Below, one piece after another: positions 1-8,993 of a stretch of 64,000 nt of DNA. Source of the DNA: Sphingomonas sp. IC081. Lineage in GTDB: Bacteria > Pseudomonadota > Alphaproteobacteria > Sphingomonadales > Sphingomonadaceae. The position numbers and the translations under genes are program-made. The notes under the pieces are model-generated. The model was not told where the DNA came from. It searched no databases and was given only the letters and a program-made list of their open reading frames with translations. Location of the stretch: assembly GCF_006874585.1 (NCBI RefSeq), contig NZ_CP029761.1, positions 445,001 through 509,000 of the forward strand. The letters are read 5' to 3'. Within the stretch, counting starts at the first letter, position 1. Each line of letters starts with the position of its first letter.

Positions 1-75
1 GGCCAGCGCGGCGACCATGACGGGCACGGCAAGACGCCGGTGGAAGCGGGCGCCAGGCCGTGCCGTCGTGGTCAT
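1..75 (-). CDS. Start of an unknown protein, cut by the window edge
   Basis: Only the first 25 codons are visible, reading leftward from an ATG at 75. They begin MTTTARPGARFHRR and turn hydrophobic (LAVPVMVAALA), which looks like a basic N-terminus followed by a membrane or signal segment. The gene starts 5 bp after the gcrA stop on the same strand, so the two may share a transcript. Nothing more can be said of its function. Confidence 0.5.
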   Translation of the reverse strand, partial: MTTTARPGARFHRRLAVPVMVAALA

Positions 76-79
76 CGGA

Positions 80-787
80 TTAGCGTACCCGCGGTCCGCC
101 GAACGGCAGCGGCGGAGGGGGACGGCGCGCACCGCGCGGCAGCTGGGCCTGATAGGCGCGGCCGCAATGTTCGACGCAATAGGGGAAACCGGGGTTCACC
201 TTCTCGCCGCAGAAGTGGAAGTCCGGTTCGCCCGGGTGGCCCATCGGCCAGCGGCAGACGCGGTCGCTAAGGTCGAGCAGGCTGGTCTTGTCGGCGATTT
301 CCGGGCTCGGCTTGGCCGGAACCAGGCGGCGCGGCGGGGCCGGTGGGATCGGCTGCTGCTGATCACCCGGGCCCTGGCGCAGGAAGCCGCCGGGGCCGAC
401 CGAAACGACGCGCGGGCCGGTGGGTGCCGGCGGCGGCGCATCGGCGGCCTGCGGAGCCGAGGGAGCCGGTTCGGGTGCACGCGGCGCCGGGGTCGGTGCG
501 GGGGCTGCCGGGGCTGCGGGGGCGGCGCGCACGACGGGCGGCGCGGCCTGCGGGGCCGGAGCGGGCGCTCGCTCTTCAGCGGGCTTCACCTTTTTCGGTG
601 CGGCAGGGCGCGCAGGCTTCTCGTTCGCCTTCACCGGCGAAGGGCGGGCCTTGAGGCCGAGGCGATGGGCCTTGCCGATCACCGCGTTGCGGCTGACGCC
701 GCCAAGCTCGTCCGCGATCTGGCTGGCGGTGGCACCGCCTTCCCACATCTTGGTCAGCTTATCGATCCGCTCGTCCGTCCAGCTCAT
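80..787 (-). CDS. gcrA: GcrA-family cell cycle regulator
   Basis: The 235-residue product starts MSWTDERIDKLTKMWEGG and continues with SRNAVIGKAHRLGL, the DNA-binding N-terminus typical of GcrA. GcrA is an alphaproteobacterial sigma70 cofactor that activates cell-cycle genes at methylated GANTC sites. The middle (about residues 50-150) is a low-complexity Pro/Ala-rich linker. The C-terminus has CRWPMGHPGEPDFHFCGE and YCVEHC, the conserved Cys/His-rich end of the family. The start at 787 is chosen because the family begins MSWT; the open frame continues 34 codons further upstream without family resemblance. It is chromosomal backbone. Confidence 0.93.
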   Translation of the reverse strand: MSWTDERIDKLTKMWEGGATASQIADELGGVSRNAVIGKAHRLGLKARPSPVKANEKPARPAAPKKVKPAEERAPAPAPQAAPPVVRAAPAAPAAPAPTPAPRAPEPAPSAPQAADAPPPAPTGPRVVSVGPGGFLRQGPGDQQQPIPPAPPRRLVPAKPSPEIADKTSLLDLSDRVCRWPMGHPGEPDFHFCGEKVNPGFPYCVEHCGRAYQAQLPRGARRPPPPLPFGGPRVR

Positions 788-887
788 TCCTGTTCCATCT
801 CGTTCGTCAGGGGCGATACGCGAGAATCGCCCCGAAATTCCTAGCCACGACTTGCGTTGGGAAGTCGCAGCCGATACTCGCCGCTCC

Positions 888-1766
888 ATGGTCGATCAAA
901 CGAATTCGTCCGATCTGCAGACCCCAGAGGGCATCGTGCAGCCACGCCACTTCCCGGCAAAGGGAGAACCCCTGATACACCAGGTGAACTGGGAGGGGCT
1001 CAAGACCCTGTATATGAAGGAGGTGCGACGCTTCTTCAAGGTCCAGACCCAGACGATCTGGGCACCGGCGATCACCACGCTGCTGTTTCTGGTGATCTTC
1101 ACGGTGGCGCTGGGCCGCGGCGGGCGTGAAGTGCTGGGCGTCAACTTCGCCACTTTCGTGGCGCCGGGCCTCATCGTCATGGGGATGATGCAGAACGCTT
1201 TTGCAAATTCCAGCTTCTCGTTCCTGGCAGGCAAGATCCAGGGCACCATTATCGACTACCTGATGCCGCCGCTGAGCGAAGGCGAACTGATGCTGGCGCT
1301 GGTCGGTGCGTCCGTCACCCGCGCGGTGCTGGTCGGCCTTGCGCTTTGTGCCGCCATGCTGCTGTGGCCGGGGGTCGACCTGACCGTGCATCACCCCTGG
1401 GCGGTGGTGTGGTTCGGCCTGTGCGGTTCGGTGTTCCTGGCGCTGCTGGGCCTGCTCTCGTCGATCTGGGCTGAGAAGTTCGACCACAACGCCGCCGTCA
1501 CCAACTTTGTCATTGCCCCGCTCTCGCTGCTGTCGGGTACGTTCTACGTGATCGACAACCTGTCGCCCGCGTTCCAGGCGGTGAGCCGCTTCAACCCGTT
1601 CTTCTATGTGATCTCGGGCTTCCGGTTCGGTTTCCTGGGGCAGAGCGACATCGGCAATTCCAACGAGGCCGTGCTGCACAGCGCGATCGGCCTCGGTGTG
1701 GTCAATGCCCTGTTCGCCTTTGCGGTCTACCGCGTGCTGCGTTCGGGCTGGAAGCTGAAGGGCTGA
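888..1766 (+). CDS. ABC-2 type transporter permease
   Basis: This 292-residue integral membrane protein resembles the YadH/NodJ group of ABC-2 permeases. A cytoplasmic N-terminus ends in the amphipathic stretch GLKTLYMKEVRRFFKVQTQT and is followed by about six hydrophobic segments. The family-typical motifs FVAPGLIVMGMM, LSGTFYVIDNLSP and FNPFFYVISGFR are all present. It would form the channel of an exporter with an ATPase encoded elsewhere; the substrate cannot be deduced. The ATG at 888 is preferred over far upstream in-frame codons that only read through antisense gcrA. It converges on hspQ across a strong terminator. Confidence 0.9.
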   Translation: MVDQTNSSDLQTPEGIVQPRHFPAKGEPLIHQVNWEGLKTLYMKEVRRFFKVQTQTIWAPAITTLLFLVIFTVALGRGGREVLGVNFATFVAPGLIVMGMMQNAFANSSFSFLAGKIQGTIIDYLMPPLSEGELMLALVGASVTRAVLVGLALCAAMLLWPGVDLTVHHPWAVVWFGLCGSVFLALLGLLSSIWAEKFDHNAAVTNFVIAPLSLLSGTFYVIDNLSPAFQAVSRFNPFFYVISGFRFGFLGQSDIGNSNEAVLHSAIGLGVVNALFAFAVYRVLRSGWKLKG

Positions 1767-1775
1767 TTGTCCCGC

Positions 1776-1840
1776 CCCGAACGGGCAACAAAAAGCCCCG
1801 GACGCAGGCAGCGTCCGGGGCTTTTTGTTGCCCGTTCGGG
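1776..1840. terminator. Bidirectional terminator with perfect 30-bp arms
   Basis: Bases 1776-1805 and 1811-1840 are exact reverse complements separated by the loop AGGCA. The stem has a GC-rich core (GCCCCGGACGC) next to runs of A and T, so it can end transcription from both the permease and the convergent hspQ. Confidence 0.9.
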
Positions 1841-1848
1841 ATTAGGTC

Positions 1849-2229
1849 CTAGTGCGCGAGGCCGTGGCGCAGGCGGTAGCGCCCGTTCTTGAAGGCCTCG
1901 AACAATTGCGGGACGGTCGGATGGTCCACCGGGCCCCCCTCGGCATCGCCGGTCAGGTTCTGCTGGCTGACATAGGCGACGTAGCTCGATTCCTCGTTCT
2001 CGGCGAGCAGGTGGTAATAAGGCTGGTCACGCTCGGGACGAATGTCTGCGGGGATCGATTCGTACCATTCCTCGCTATTGGCGAAGACCGGATCGATGTC
2101 GAAGATGACGCCGCGAAAGTCGTGACTGCGGTGGCGGACCACGTCGCCGATCGCAAAACGCGCCTTTGTCTGGCGCGGTGCGTCGATGATTTTGCCTGCC
2201 TGTGGTGAGAAAAACGACGCCCTGTTCAT
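1849..2229 (-). CDS. hspQ: Heat shock protein HspQ
   Basis: The 126-residue product carries the HspQ (hemimethylated-DNA-binding, YccV-like) domain: AKFAIGDVVRHRSHDFRGVI is approximated here by ARFAIGDVVRHRSHDFRGVI, followed by IDPVFANSEEWYESIP and QPYYHLLAENEES. In enterobacteria HspQ is a specificity-enhancing factor for the Lon protease. The ATG at 2229 gives a length close to the family norm; the open frame continues upstream but lacks family character. It is chromosomal, between a terminator and tRNA-Ser. Confidence 0.93.
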   Translation of the reverse strand: MNRASFFSPQAGKIIDAPRQTKARFAIGDVVRHRSHDFRGVIFDIDPVFANSEEWYESIPADIRPERDQPYYHLLAENEESSYVAYVSQQNLTGDAEGGPVDHPTVPQLFEAFKNGRYRLRHGLAH

Positions 2230-2384
2230 GGACACAATATAGAGGTGGGGGTGGGGGCTCACAAGTTTGCCTGTGGATTGTTCCCCATTTTTTGAAAAAA
2301 GAGGGCTTGGCAAGAGCGATTGCGCCAGCTAGAGGCGCGCTTCCCGACCCGATGGAGACCTTCCATCGCTATCGCATCTCTAGC

Positions 2385-2475
<91 letters not shown>

Positions 2476-2543
2476 CCACTCATCCCCAAGCGTCCAAGAA
2501 TCCCCGGTTTTCCTTGATTCTTCGACGTTTTGCACTATAGATT

Positions 2544-2558
2544 GTTCTCGATTTGTTT
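2544..2558. promoter_or_regulatory. Imperfect LexA-type box before the integrase
   Basis: GTTC-N7-GTTT, one base from the alphaproteobacterial LexA consensus GTTC-N7-GTTC, lies about 75 bp before the integrase ATG. By itself it is weak; its interest comes from four perfect boxes elsewhere in the element. Confidence 0.35.
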
Positions 2559-2631
2559 CGATGTTTCCATGTGCGTCCGTATCGATCGGGGGCATTTTTG
2601 GGGGCATCGAACGGCAGAATTGGGGGCACAG

Positions 2632-3918
2632 ATGCTCAGTGAACTGGCGGTTCGGCAGGCGAAGGCAAAGGAGAAGGATTACAAGCTTTCCGATTCCGAG
2701 GGTCTGTACCTGTTTGTCGCGAAGTCAGGTCGGCGGAGCTGGCGCCTGAAGTATCGTTTTGCGGGCAAGGAACGGAGGCTCGTTCTCGGGGCTTACCCTG
2801 AGATGTCATTGAAACAGGCGCGCGACCGGAAGCTCGAAGCGCGTAAGCTGCTGGCCGAAGGGAAGGACCCGGGCATTGAGGCGAAGAAGGCTGCGATCGC
2901 CAGAACCGTTGTTGCTTCAAACACCTTTGAGCTGACAGCTCGGAATTGGTTCGCTCTACAACAGGACCGTTGGACACCAGTTCACTCGAAAGATGTAATC
3001 TCGAGCCTGGAAAAGGAAGTTTTTCCGTGGATCGGCGTCCTTCCCGTGTCAGAGATCGATGAGCCGGTAGTGCTGACCATCCTGAGGAAAATCGAACGTC
3101 GAGGCGCGATCGAAACTGCGCACCGCGTTCGCCAGAGAATGTCGGCTGTTTTCGTCCATGCTATTGCCGAGGGGCTTTCCACGAGGGATCCGGCAGCAGT
3201 GGTGGGTAAGGCCCTGAAACCGGTTCCGCGCGGCCGAAAGCGACCTGCAATCCTTGATATGGACGGCTTGCATGACTTGATCCGCAAGACAGAGATCGAG
3301 TTTGCATCGCCGCTTACGAAACTGGCTTCGCGATATGTAGCCTTGACTGCCCAAAGGCTTGGCTCAGTCCGATCAATGGCTTGGACGGAACTTGAAAATA
3401 TTAATTGGAACAACGATGAGCCGTGTCCGGGTGCAATCTGGCGGATACCCGCCGGGCACATGAAACTCTCTAGCGAGAAGAAAATTGAAGAGGGGTACGA
3501 GCACCTTGTACCGCTCGCACCGGAGGCTGTTGCTGTGCTTCGTGCAGCAAAGCAGCTGACTGGGCGCGGACCGCTTGTGTTTCCGGGTAACAGAAATGCC
3601 CGCATCCCAATGAGCGAAAACACATTGAGCTACTTTTACAATCGGTGCGGATATCAGGGCAGACATGTACCTCACGGCTGGCGCGCATCGTTCTCGACTA
3701 TCATGAACGAATGGGCAGAGCGGAACGGTACAGCGAGTGATCGTCATGTGATCGATTTGATGTTGGCACATATACCTGAGGGCGTTTCAGGTTCGGAAGG
3801 GGCCTACAATCGTGCAGCGTTTCTTGACCGCCGCCGTGAGATTGCGGAGGAATGGGCCAAGATGCTGTTCGAGAGCTTTCCAGCTCCGCGAAAGCTCCTG
3901 GATTATCCGTCGCGTTAA
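2632..3918 (+). CDS. P4-type tyrosine integrase
   Basis: The 428-residue protein has the P4 integrase layout. An N-terminal arm-binding domain (DUF4102-like; LYLFVAKSGRRSWRLKYRF and LVLGAYPEMSLKQAR) is followed by a core-binding domain and a C-terminal catalytic domain with TAQRLGSVRS, HGWRASFSTIMNE and LAHIPEG...YNR carrying the Arg, His-x-x-Arg, His and Tyr positions. It should insert and excise the ICE at tRNA-Ser. The ATG at 2632 matches the family N-terminus (MLSELAVRQAKAKEKDY). Confidence 0.93.
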   Translation: MLSELAVRQAKAKEKDYKLSDSEGLYLFVAKSGRRSWRLKYRFAGKERRLVLGAYPEMSLKQARDRKLEARKLLAEGKDPGIEAKKAAIARTVVASNTFELTARNWFALQQDRWTPVHSKDVISSLEKEVFPWIGVLPVSEIDEPVVLTILRKIERRGAIETAHRVRQRMSAVFVHAIAEGLSTRDPAAVVGKALKPVPRGRKRPAILDMDGLHDLIRKTEIEFASPLTKLASRYVALTAQRLGSVRSMAWTELENINWNNDEPCPGAIWRIPAGHMKLSSEKKIEEGYEHLVPLAPEAVAVLRAAKQLTGRGPLVFPGNRNARIPMSENTLSYFYNRCGYQGRHVPHGWRASFSTIMNEWAERNGTASDRHVIDLMLAHIPEGVSGSEGAYNRAAFLDRRREIAEEWAKMLFESFPAPRKLLDYPSR

Positions 3919-3973
3919 TGGCCGTATTCCCACGCGCGCACCCTGATGCTGGCGGCGGCGAATACTCAGTGGG

Positions 3974-4630
3974 CTAGAACCTCCAGCTTTGCAGCACATT
4001 GCGTACATATCCCGGCGTCTCGCCATTCCGCGGTATACCGCCAGCACGCTCAACGGCGCCGGGACCTGCATTGTAGGCAGCTACCGCGAGGTGGACCACG
4101 CCAAACCTGTCGAGCATCTGCCGCAGGTATCGCGCTGCGCCGAAGATGTTGGCCATTGGATCGAAGCGATTGGAGACCCCAAGCTCTTTTGCCGTAGCGG
4201 GCATCAGCTGCCCAAGACCCGCGGCACCCGCCGGGCTGACAGCCAAAGGGTTGTAACGAGATTCTGTCCATACGAGCGCATCAAGCAGGCCCGCGGGCAA
4301 TGAGTACTTCGCCTCCGCGGCATAGATGTGAGGCAAGTAGCTCGCTCGCCGAAACCCGGATGGGGCCGGCTTGGCATTGGGTTCGTATCTATATGGCAGG
4401 TTGACCCGGCCATCGTCCGCCACTGCCAGGCGCGGTGCTGGGGCGGTCTGCGCGGAACGCCAGAGCCCATGCTCGACCAGTTGGAAGCCGTTTGATGCTT
4501 CCGCAATCCGAATGCCTTCGGATGGGATCGCCGCAGCGCCGTTCGTGGCTGGCGCTGCTATGTCCTGAGCACCGGCCGGGATAGCAGAAGTGATCGCGAT
4601 GCCTGCGATCAAGAGAGTTCTGATTGTCAT
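3974..4630 (-). CDS. VirB1-like lytic transglycosylase
   Basis: The 218-residue product begins with a signal peptide (MTIRTLLIAGIAITSAIPAGAQ is 22 residues; cleavage likely after AGA). The C-terminal half is an SLT domain: LLDALVWTESRYNPLAVSPA with the catalytic Glu in TESRYN, then GLGQLMPATAKELGV and VAAYNAGPGAV. Such enzymes open peptidoglycan locally for assembly of the conjugation channel. It is transcribed away from the primase-like gene across a 125-bp region holding a LexA-type box and a TAGGAAA motif. The ATG at 4630 is chosen because it directly precedes the signal peptide. Confidence 0.88.
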   Translation of the reverse strand: MTIRTLLIAGIAITSAIPAGAQDIAAPATNGAAAIPSEGIRIAEASNGFQLVEHGLWRSAQTAPAPRLAVADDGRVNLPYRYEPNAKPAPSGFRRASYLPHIYAAEAKYSLPAGLLDALVWTESRYNPLAVSPAGAAGLGQLMPATAKELGVSNRFDPMANIFGAARYLRQMLDRFGVVHLAVAAYNAGPGAVERAGGIPRNGETPGYVRNVLQSWRF

Positions 4631-4661
4631 TTCTCGATCCTTGTCTAGTCGAATCGAGTGA

Positions 4662-4676
4662 GAACATATAAAGAAC
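4662..4676. promoter_or_regulatory. LexA-type SOS box (GAAC-N7-GAAC)
   Basis: GAACATATAAAGAAC exactly fits the alphaproteobacterial LexA direct-repeat site. It lies in the divergent region between the transglycosylase and the Toprim gene, 32 bp from the former's ATG and 80 bp from the latter's. Confidence 0.6.
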
Positions 4677-4681
4677 AAGTG

Positions 4682-4693
4682 ATGTAGGAAAAT
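4682..4693 (+). promoter_or_regulatory. Shared ICE motif ATGTAGGAAAAT, copy 1
   Basis: This 12-bp word is identical to copies at 30388 and 61702 (reverse strand), all in intergenic promoter regions of the ICE. It resembles the half-site CTAGGAAAAT of the operators before the S24 repressor. Confidence 0.5.
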
Positions 4694-4755
4694 TGGAATG
4701 GCGCGAGTGCAGAGCGGAGGCTGCGCGGGGAGAGCACCTCAACCGGAGAAGGTCG

Positions 4756-5652
4756 ATGCCCCCGTTTGACAAAGTTCATCAACTCGAACGCCGCGCCCGC
4801 ACGATCGTCGAAAGCCTTCAGGGTACATGGAGTCGGGGCAAAGGCATGTGCTGCTGCCCCGCACACGACGACCGCACTCCCTCGCTGAGCGTGACGCTGG
4901 GGCGCAAAGCGATCCTGTTTCATTGCTTTGCGGGATGCTCGAACGAGGAGGTCATAGCGGCGCTTGACCGCCAGGGTGTTCGCAGCCGTGACCTGTTCGA
5001 TGGCTCGGGTGCGGTTGCCGCTGATCGACTGGAAAAAAGGACCTTCAATTCCAACGCGCGGCGTTTGTGGCACTCGGCGACGGCGATCTCCGACGGCCCT
5101 GCCGAAGGATACCTCGCGCAGCGCGGGATCCTGCGTGCCTCAGATCAGCTCCGTTATCTCGAGCGCACGCCGCTCGGACCACGTGGTGCAGTCCAGTTCC
5201 TCCCTGCAATGTTGGCGGCAGTCACAACCGACATCGGCATTATCGCGGTGCACAGGACGTTTCTCGACACGCCGAGCGCAAAGCTCGCCGCTTTCGATCG
5301 GCCGAAGCGTGCATTGGGAAGCCTCGGCTGTGGTGCAGTCAGACTTGCCCCGCCGGCCGCAGGCCGGTTGGGCCTTGCCGAAGGTATCGAAAGCGCCCTG
5401 TCAGCCACGCAGATGTTTGGCGTCCCTTGTTGGGCAACGCTTGGTAACGAGCGGTTCGGCCTCGTCGCGATTCCAGAGAGTGTGCGCGAGCTTCATTTGT
5501 TCATCGACAATGATCGAGGGGGCGAGCTCGCAAATCAGCGCGCCCTAAAGGCATATTCTGCGTCATGCCGGGTGATCCAGTCGCGAGCGCCAGCGTCCGC
5601 CGGTTTCGACTGGAATGACGAACTCAAGGCAAGGCTCGCTCGCGAAACCTGA
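4756..5652 (+). CDS. CHC2 zinc-finger/Toprim protein (primase-like)
   Basis: This 298-residue protein has an N-terminal zinc ribbon CCCPAHDDRTPSLSV...FHCFAGC (about residues 33-65), as in DnaG-type primases and phage/plasmid Toprim proteins. The C-terminal Toprim core has LGLAEGIESALSATQ (acidic Glu) and LHLFIDNDRGG (the DxD-like acidic pair). It probably primes or remodels ssDNA during conjugative replication. The start at 4756 has a GGAGAAGG ribosome site. It precedes the giant helicase gene on the same strand. Confidence 0.82.
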   Translation: MPPFDKVHQLERRARTIVESLQGTWSRGKGMCCCPAHDDRTPSLSVTLGRKAILFHCFAGCSNEEVIAALDRQGVRSRDLFDGSGAVAADRLEKRTFNSNARRLWHSATAISDGPAEGYLAQRGILRASDQLRYLERTPLGPRGAVQFLPAMLAAVTTDIGIIAVHRTFLDTPSAKLAAFDRPKRALGSLGCGAVRLAPPAAGRLGLAEGIESALSATQMFGVPCWATLGNERFGLVAIPESVRELHLFIDNDRGGELANQRALKAYSASCRVIQSRAPASAGFDWNDELKARLARET

Positions 5653-5727
5653 TCAGCATGCCAGAGGGGAGGGGGCCTTCGGCTGATTGAGGCCTGCGAG
5701 ACGCAGGACCTCGTCAGGAGGTTTCCC

Positions 5728-7878
5728 ATGTCCAACTCTTCCTTCGCCTTCGCATTCGATCCACCATCTCCGCCGCTTGTCGTGACGGCAGCCAAAGCAA
5801 TGGCGTTGCAATTGGCAGCAGGGAGCGCGATTTCGCGTAGCGACATCAACCGCATCATGACGGACCACTTCGGCGGAACCGATGCACTCGGGGCATGGTC
5901 AGTCCGTGATGCTCACGCTGCGCTCGAGCTGGCGCAGGTTCAACACCTGCAAGCATCAGATCAGATCCAGCTCACGAGCCCGATCGACGAGGCGGATCAG
6001 TTCTTCTGCGGCCTCGCTGCCCGAGTTCCGACCCAGACCAATCGCAGCGACGAGCAGATCGAATGGCAGCAGTTTGCAACGCCGCCGCGGCTTGCTTGGC
6101 TTGCCGCACGGGCCTGTGGACTGATGCCCAACGAGCTCGTGCTCGAACCTTCGGCCGGTACCGGCATGCTCGCAGTCTGGGCGATCAAAGCCGGTACGCG
6201 CCTTGCCTTGAACGAAATCTCGCCGCCGCGCCGCGACTGCCTGACTGCTGTGTTCCCGGCTGCCCGTGTGACTGGATACGATGCCGAGCTGATCGACGAA
6301 TTGCTCGATCCGGCCATCGTCCCCAGCGTCGTGCTGATGAACCCGCCGTATTCTCACGGGATCGAGCGGGGACACGATGGCCGCACCGGGGCAAGGCATC
6401 TGCGATCGGCCTGGAACCGGCTTGCGCCCGGCGGGCGGCTTGTGGCGATCATGCCTGAATGGTTCGACTGCGTGCGGTTTTTGGCCGGTGCGAAAGGGCC
6501 AGTTTCGCTGAGGCTCAATGCCGCCGTCGAACGCGCATTCGTCAGGCAGGGCACTGGCATCACCACGCGACTGCTGGTTTTCGATAAGGTTGAAGGCGCC
6601 AACGAGCGCGTCACTATTCGTACAAACGCGTTCCGCCAGCTGGCCGATCTCGTCGATGCCTTGCCGGCTCGCGCCAGCCTTGAGGCTGCGCGCGAGAAAT
6701 CCAGCCTTCCGGCTCGTTCGCCGCTCCTTTTGCTCGCCGCGCCGCGCAGGCCGCTGCCGATACCAACAAGGATCACTCCTGCAGCCTCCGCCATCCAGCC
6801 GCTCAACTACGTGCCGCTTGCAACCCCTGCGCCGGTCGCCCCTCAGGTCGGCCACTATCTGCCCTATCGCCCGAGCAGGATCGCCATCGATGGCGCGGCC
6901 GGACATCCGACGCCGCTTGTTGAGTCCGTCGCCATGGGGTCGATCGCCGCTCCGATGCCTGACGCAGTGCCGCAGCTTCCTGAGGGGCTGATTGCCAAGG
7001 GACTGCTGTCGGCTGCCCAGGCAGAGACTCTGATCTACGCGGCAAGCGCCCATGCGCGCGATCTACCCGGTCGGTTCGAGCCCGAGGACAAGGGCTGTTC
7101 GCTCAAGGCCTCGGCGGAAGGTCAGGTCTACCGACAGGGCTATTTCCTTGGGGACGGCACCGGCGCTGGTAAAGGACGCCAGGTCGCAAGCGTCATTCTC
7201 GATCGCTGGGTGCGCGGCGAGCGCCGCCATATCTGGATTTCGAAGAACGAGGCGCTGCTCGAAGATGCCCGGCGCGACTGGGCCGCGCTCGGCGGTCTCC
7301 CGATCGACATTCAGCCGCTTGCGTCCTGGAAACTCGGCACCCCCATCGCCATGCGCGACGGGATTCTCTTCGTGACCTATCCGACGCTGCGTTCGGGCCG
7401 GAGCGACGCAACGCGGCTCGACCAGATCCTCGCCTGGGCCGGTGAAGACTTCGACGGCGTGATCGTGTTCGACGAAGCGCATGCCATGGCAAATGCCGCT
7501 GGCGGCGAAGGATCGCGGGGTAAGGTTAAGGGATCGGAGCAGGGCATTGCCGGGGTGCGCCTACAGAACCTCCTACCTCGCGCACGCGTGCTCTACGCCT
7601 CGGCCACCGGCGCATCCGACGTCAACAACCTGGCCTATGCCACGCGCCTTGGGCTCTGGGGTCCGGAGACCGCGTTTGCCAATCGTGAGGCCTTCGTTGC
7701 CGATATTCGCGATGGAGGAATTGCAGCCATGGAACTGGTCGCGCGCGATCTCAAATCGCTCGGCCTCTACACGGCCCGGGCCCTTTCGTTCGCCGGTGTC
7801 GAGTATGAAATCCTCGAGCATTGCCTGACCGAGGATCAGATCGCGGTCTACGATGCCTATGCCGAGGCCTGGGCGATC
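5728..7878 (+). pseudogene. Strawberry-notch type methylase/helicase, N-terminal part (split by RIT1)
   Basis: These 717 codons are the first of three in-frame pieces of a 1414-codon gene. Residues about 120-290 form a Rossmann methyltransferase with NPPYSHG near residue 205. Residues about 470-710 are the first half of a superfamily 2 helicase: Walker A GDGTGAGKGR near 477 and DEAH in VIVFDEAHAMAN near 581. The domain order matches the large strawberry-notch proteins of plasmids and ICEs. The host frame stops at RIT1; read-through adds 78 foreign codons and ends at 8115. The fragment lacks helicase motifs IV-VI and should not be a working helicase. Confidence 0.85.
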
Positions 7879-7898
7879 TTATGCGCAGCTGCGCATAA
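7879..7898. repeat. 20-bp perfect palindrome at the RIT1 left junction
   Basis: TTATGCGCAGCTGCGCATAA is its own reverse complement. It lies between host codon ATC and the left inverted repeat. RIT2 has a different 20-bp palindrome in exactly the same place. Confidence 0.9.
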
Positions 7899-7940
7899 GA
7901 TTGCTTATCGCGAGGTCGCGATAATGCGCAGGAACGTGGC
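7899..7940 (+). repeat. RIT1 left terminal inverted repeat
   Basis: The outermost bases GATTGCTTATCGCGAGG pair with the right repeat. Within it TTATCGCGA-GG-TCGCGATAA is a short palindrome, a plausible recombinase core. A second, inverted copy of its inner part (7921-7943) occurs at 7966-7987, just past the ritC stop. Confidence 0.85.
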
Positions 7941-7988
7941 GAAGGCCCGCAAAGCTGCTGAGCATTTCGCCACGTCCTTCACATTATT

Positions 7989-8993
7989 TCACAAGGCATC
8001 GAGCCACTCCATCAGGCTGGCTTCTCGTTTCCACGAAGGTGGCACGTTGCTCGCCGCCGGCGCCCCTACCTGCTCGAGCGCCTTTCGTTTGGTCTCCAGA
8101 TTGGCCTGTGCGTAGTGGTTGGTCGTATCGAGGCTGACGTGTCCCAGCCAACTGCGGATGACGGTGATGTCGACCCCGGCAGCGACAAGGTGAACGGCAG
8201 TCGCGTGCCGGAAGCTGTGCGGCGTCACATTTTTGGACCGAAGCGACGGCACGGTTTCTGACGCCTTTCCTACATAGGAGGCGAGTTTGAACCGCACTCC
8301 CGAGGCGCCCAGCGGCTCACCATATCGATTGACGAAGATCCGCTGATCTGGCGCGCGCGGGTGACGTTCCAACAACTTCCTGAGCAACGTCACGGTTTCC
8401 GGCCAGAGTGGACAGATACGTTCCTTGCGACCCTTGCCGTAAAGACGCACGAAGTTCGGTGCGTCGAACCGGATCGCCTCGGGACAGAGGTCGAGGGCCT
8501 CCTGGATGCGCGCGCCGCTGTTATATAGGAACGAGAGTAGCACGTGGTCGCGCATTCCCTCGATTGTCGACCGGTCGGGCTGAGCAAGGATCGCTTCGAC
8601 CTCCTCCGGCTCGAGATAGCAGGGTGCAACGGTAGGTTCCCGCTTGAGCGGGACGGTCAGGACCTCGGCGCATTGCGCGATGTATTCGGGATCCTTGTCA
8701 GCCACGAAGCTGAAGAAGCTGCGGATCGCGGCGAGCCGGCAGTTGCGTGTACCGATCGTGCCCCTGCGCCCATGCTCGGTGTGGTGGAGGAACGCGCGAA
8801 CCTCTCCGGCCGAGACGTCGGCCAGCATGATCCGCGCGACCCCGCCGCCCTTTCGCTCCGCGATGAACCGAAGCAACAACCGCCAGGTGTCGCGGTAAGA
8901 CCGGATCGTATGGACAGATGCACTGCGTTGCTCAGCCAACCATTCCTGAAAGAACGCCCGCAAGAATGCGGGGAAGAGATTGCCCTTCGTCAT
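7989..8993 (-). CDS. RIT1 tyrosine recombinase C
   Basis: The 334-residue product is a phage-integrase-family recombinase: SAM-like N-terminal domain (about 10-110), then catalytic motifs SGARIQEALDL, HSFRHATAVHL and LGHVSLDTTNHYA supplying Arg, His-x-x-Arg, His and Tyr. Its ATG at 8993 overlaps the stop of recombinase B by ATGA, so translation is coupled. RIT2's third recombinase has the identical length of 334 residues. It is presumably one member of a complex needed to move the element. Confidence 0.93.
   Translation of the reverse strand: MTKGNLFPAFLRAFFQEWLAEQRSASVHTIRSYRDTWRLLLRFIAERKGGGVARIMLADVSAGEVRAFLHHTEHGRRGTIGTRNCRLAAIRSFFSFVADKDPEYIAQCAEVLTVPLKREPTVAPCYLEPEEVEAILAQPDRSTIEGMRDHVLLSFLYNSGARIQEALDLCPEAIRFDAPNFVRLYGKGRKERICPLWPETVTLLRKLLERHPRAPDQRIFVNRYGEPLGASGVRFKLASYVGKASETVPSLRSKNVTPHSFRHATAVHLVAAGVDITVIRSWLGHVSLDTTNHYAQANLETKRKALEQVGAPAASNVPPSWKREASLMEWLDAL

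Noticed and set aside
420..887. N-terminal extension of the ABC permease by 156 codons
   Set aside because: That stretch is antisense to gcrA and low in complexity; the family-like sequence begins after the ATG at 888.
2201..2384. Additional gene between hspQ and the tRNA
   Set aside because: The short frames here overlap the tRNA or run through hspQ antisense and have no start context.
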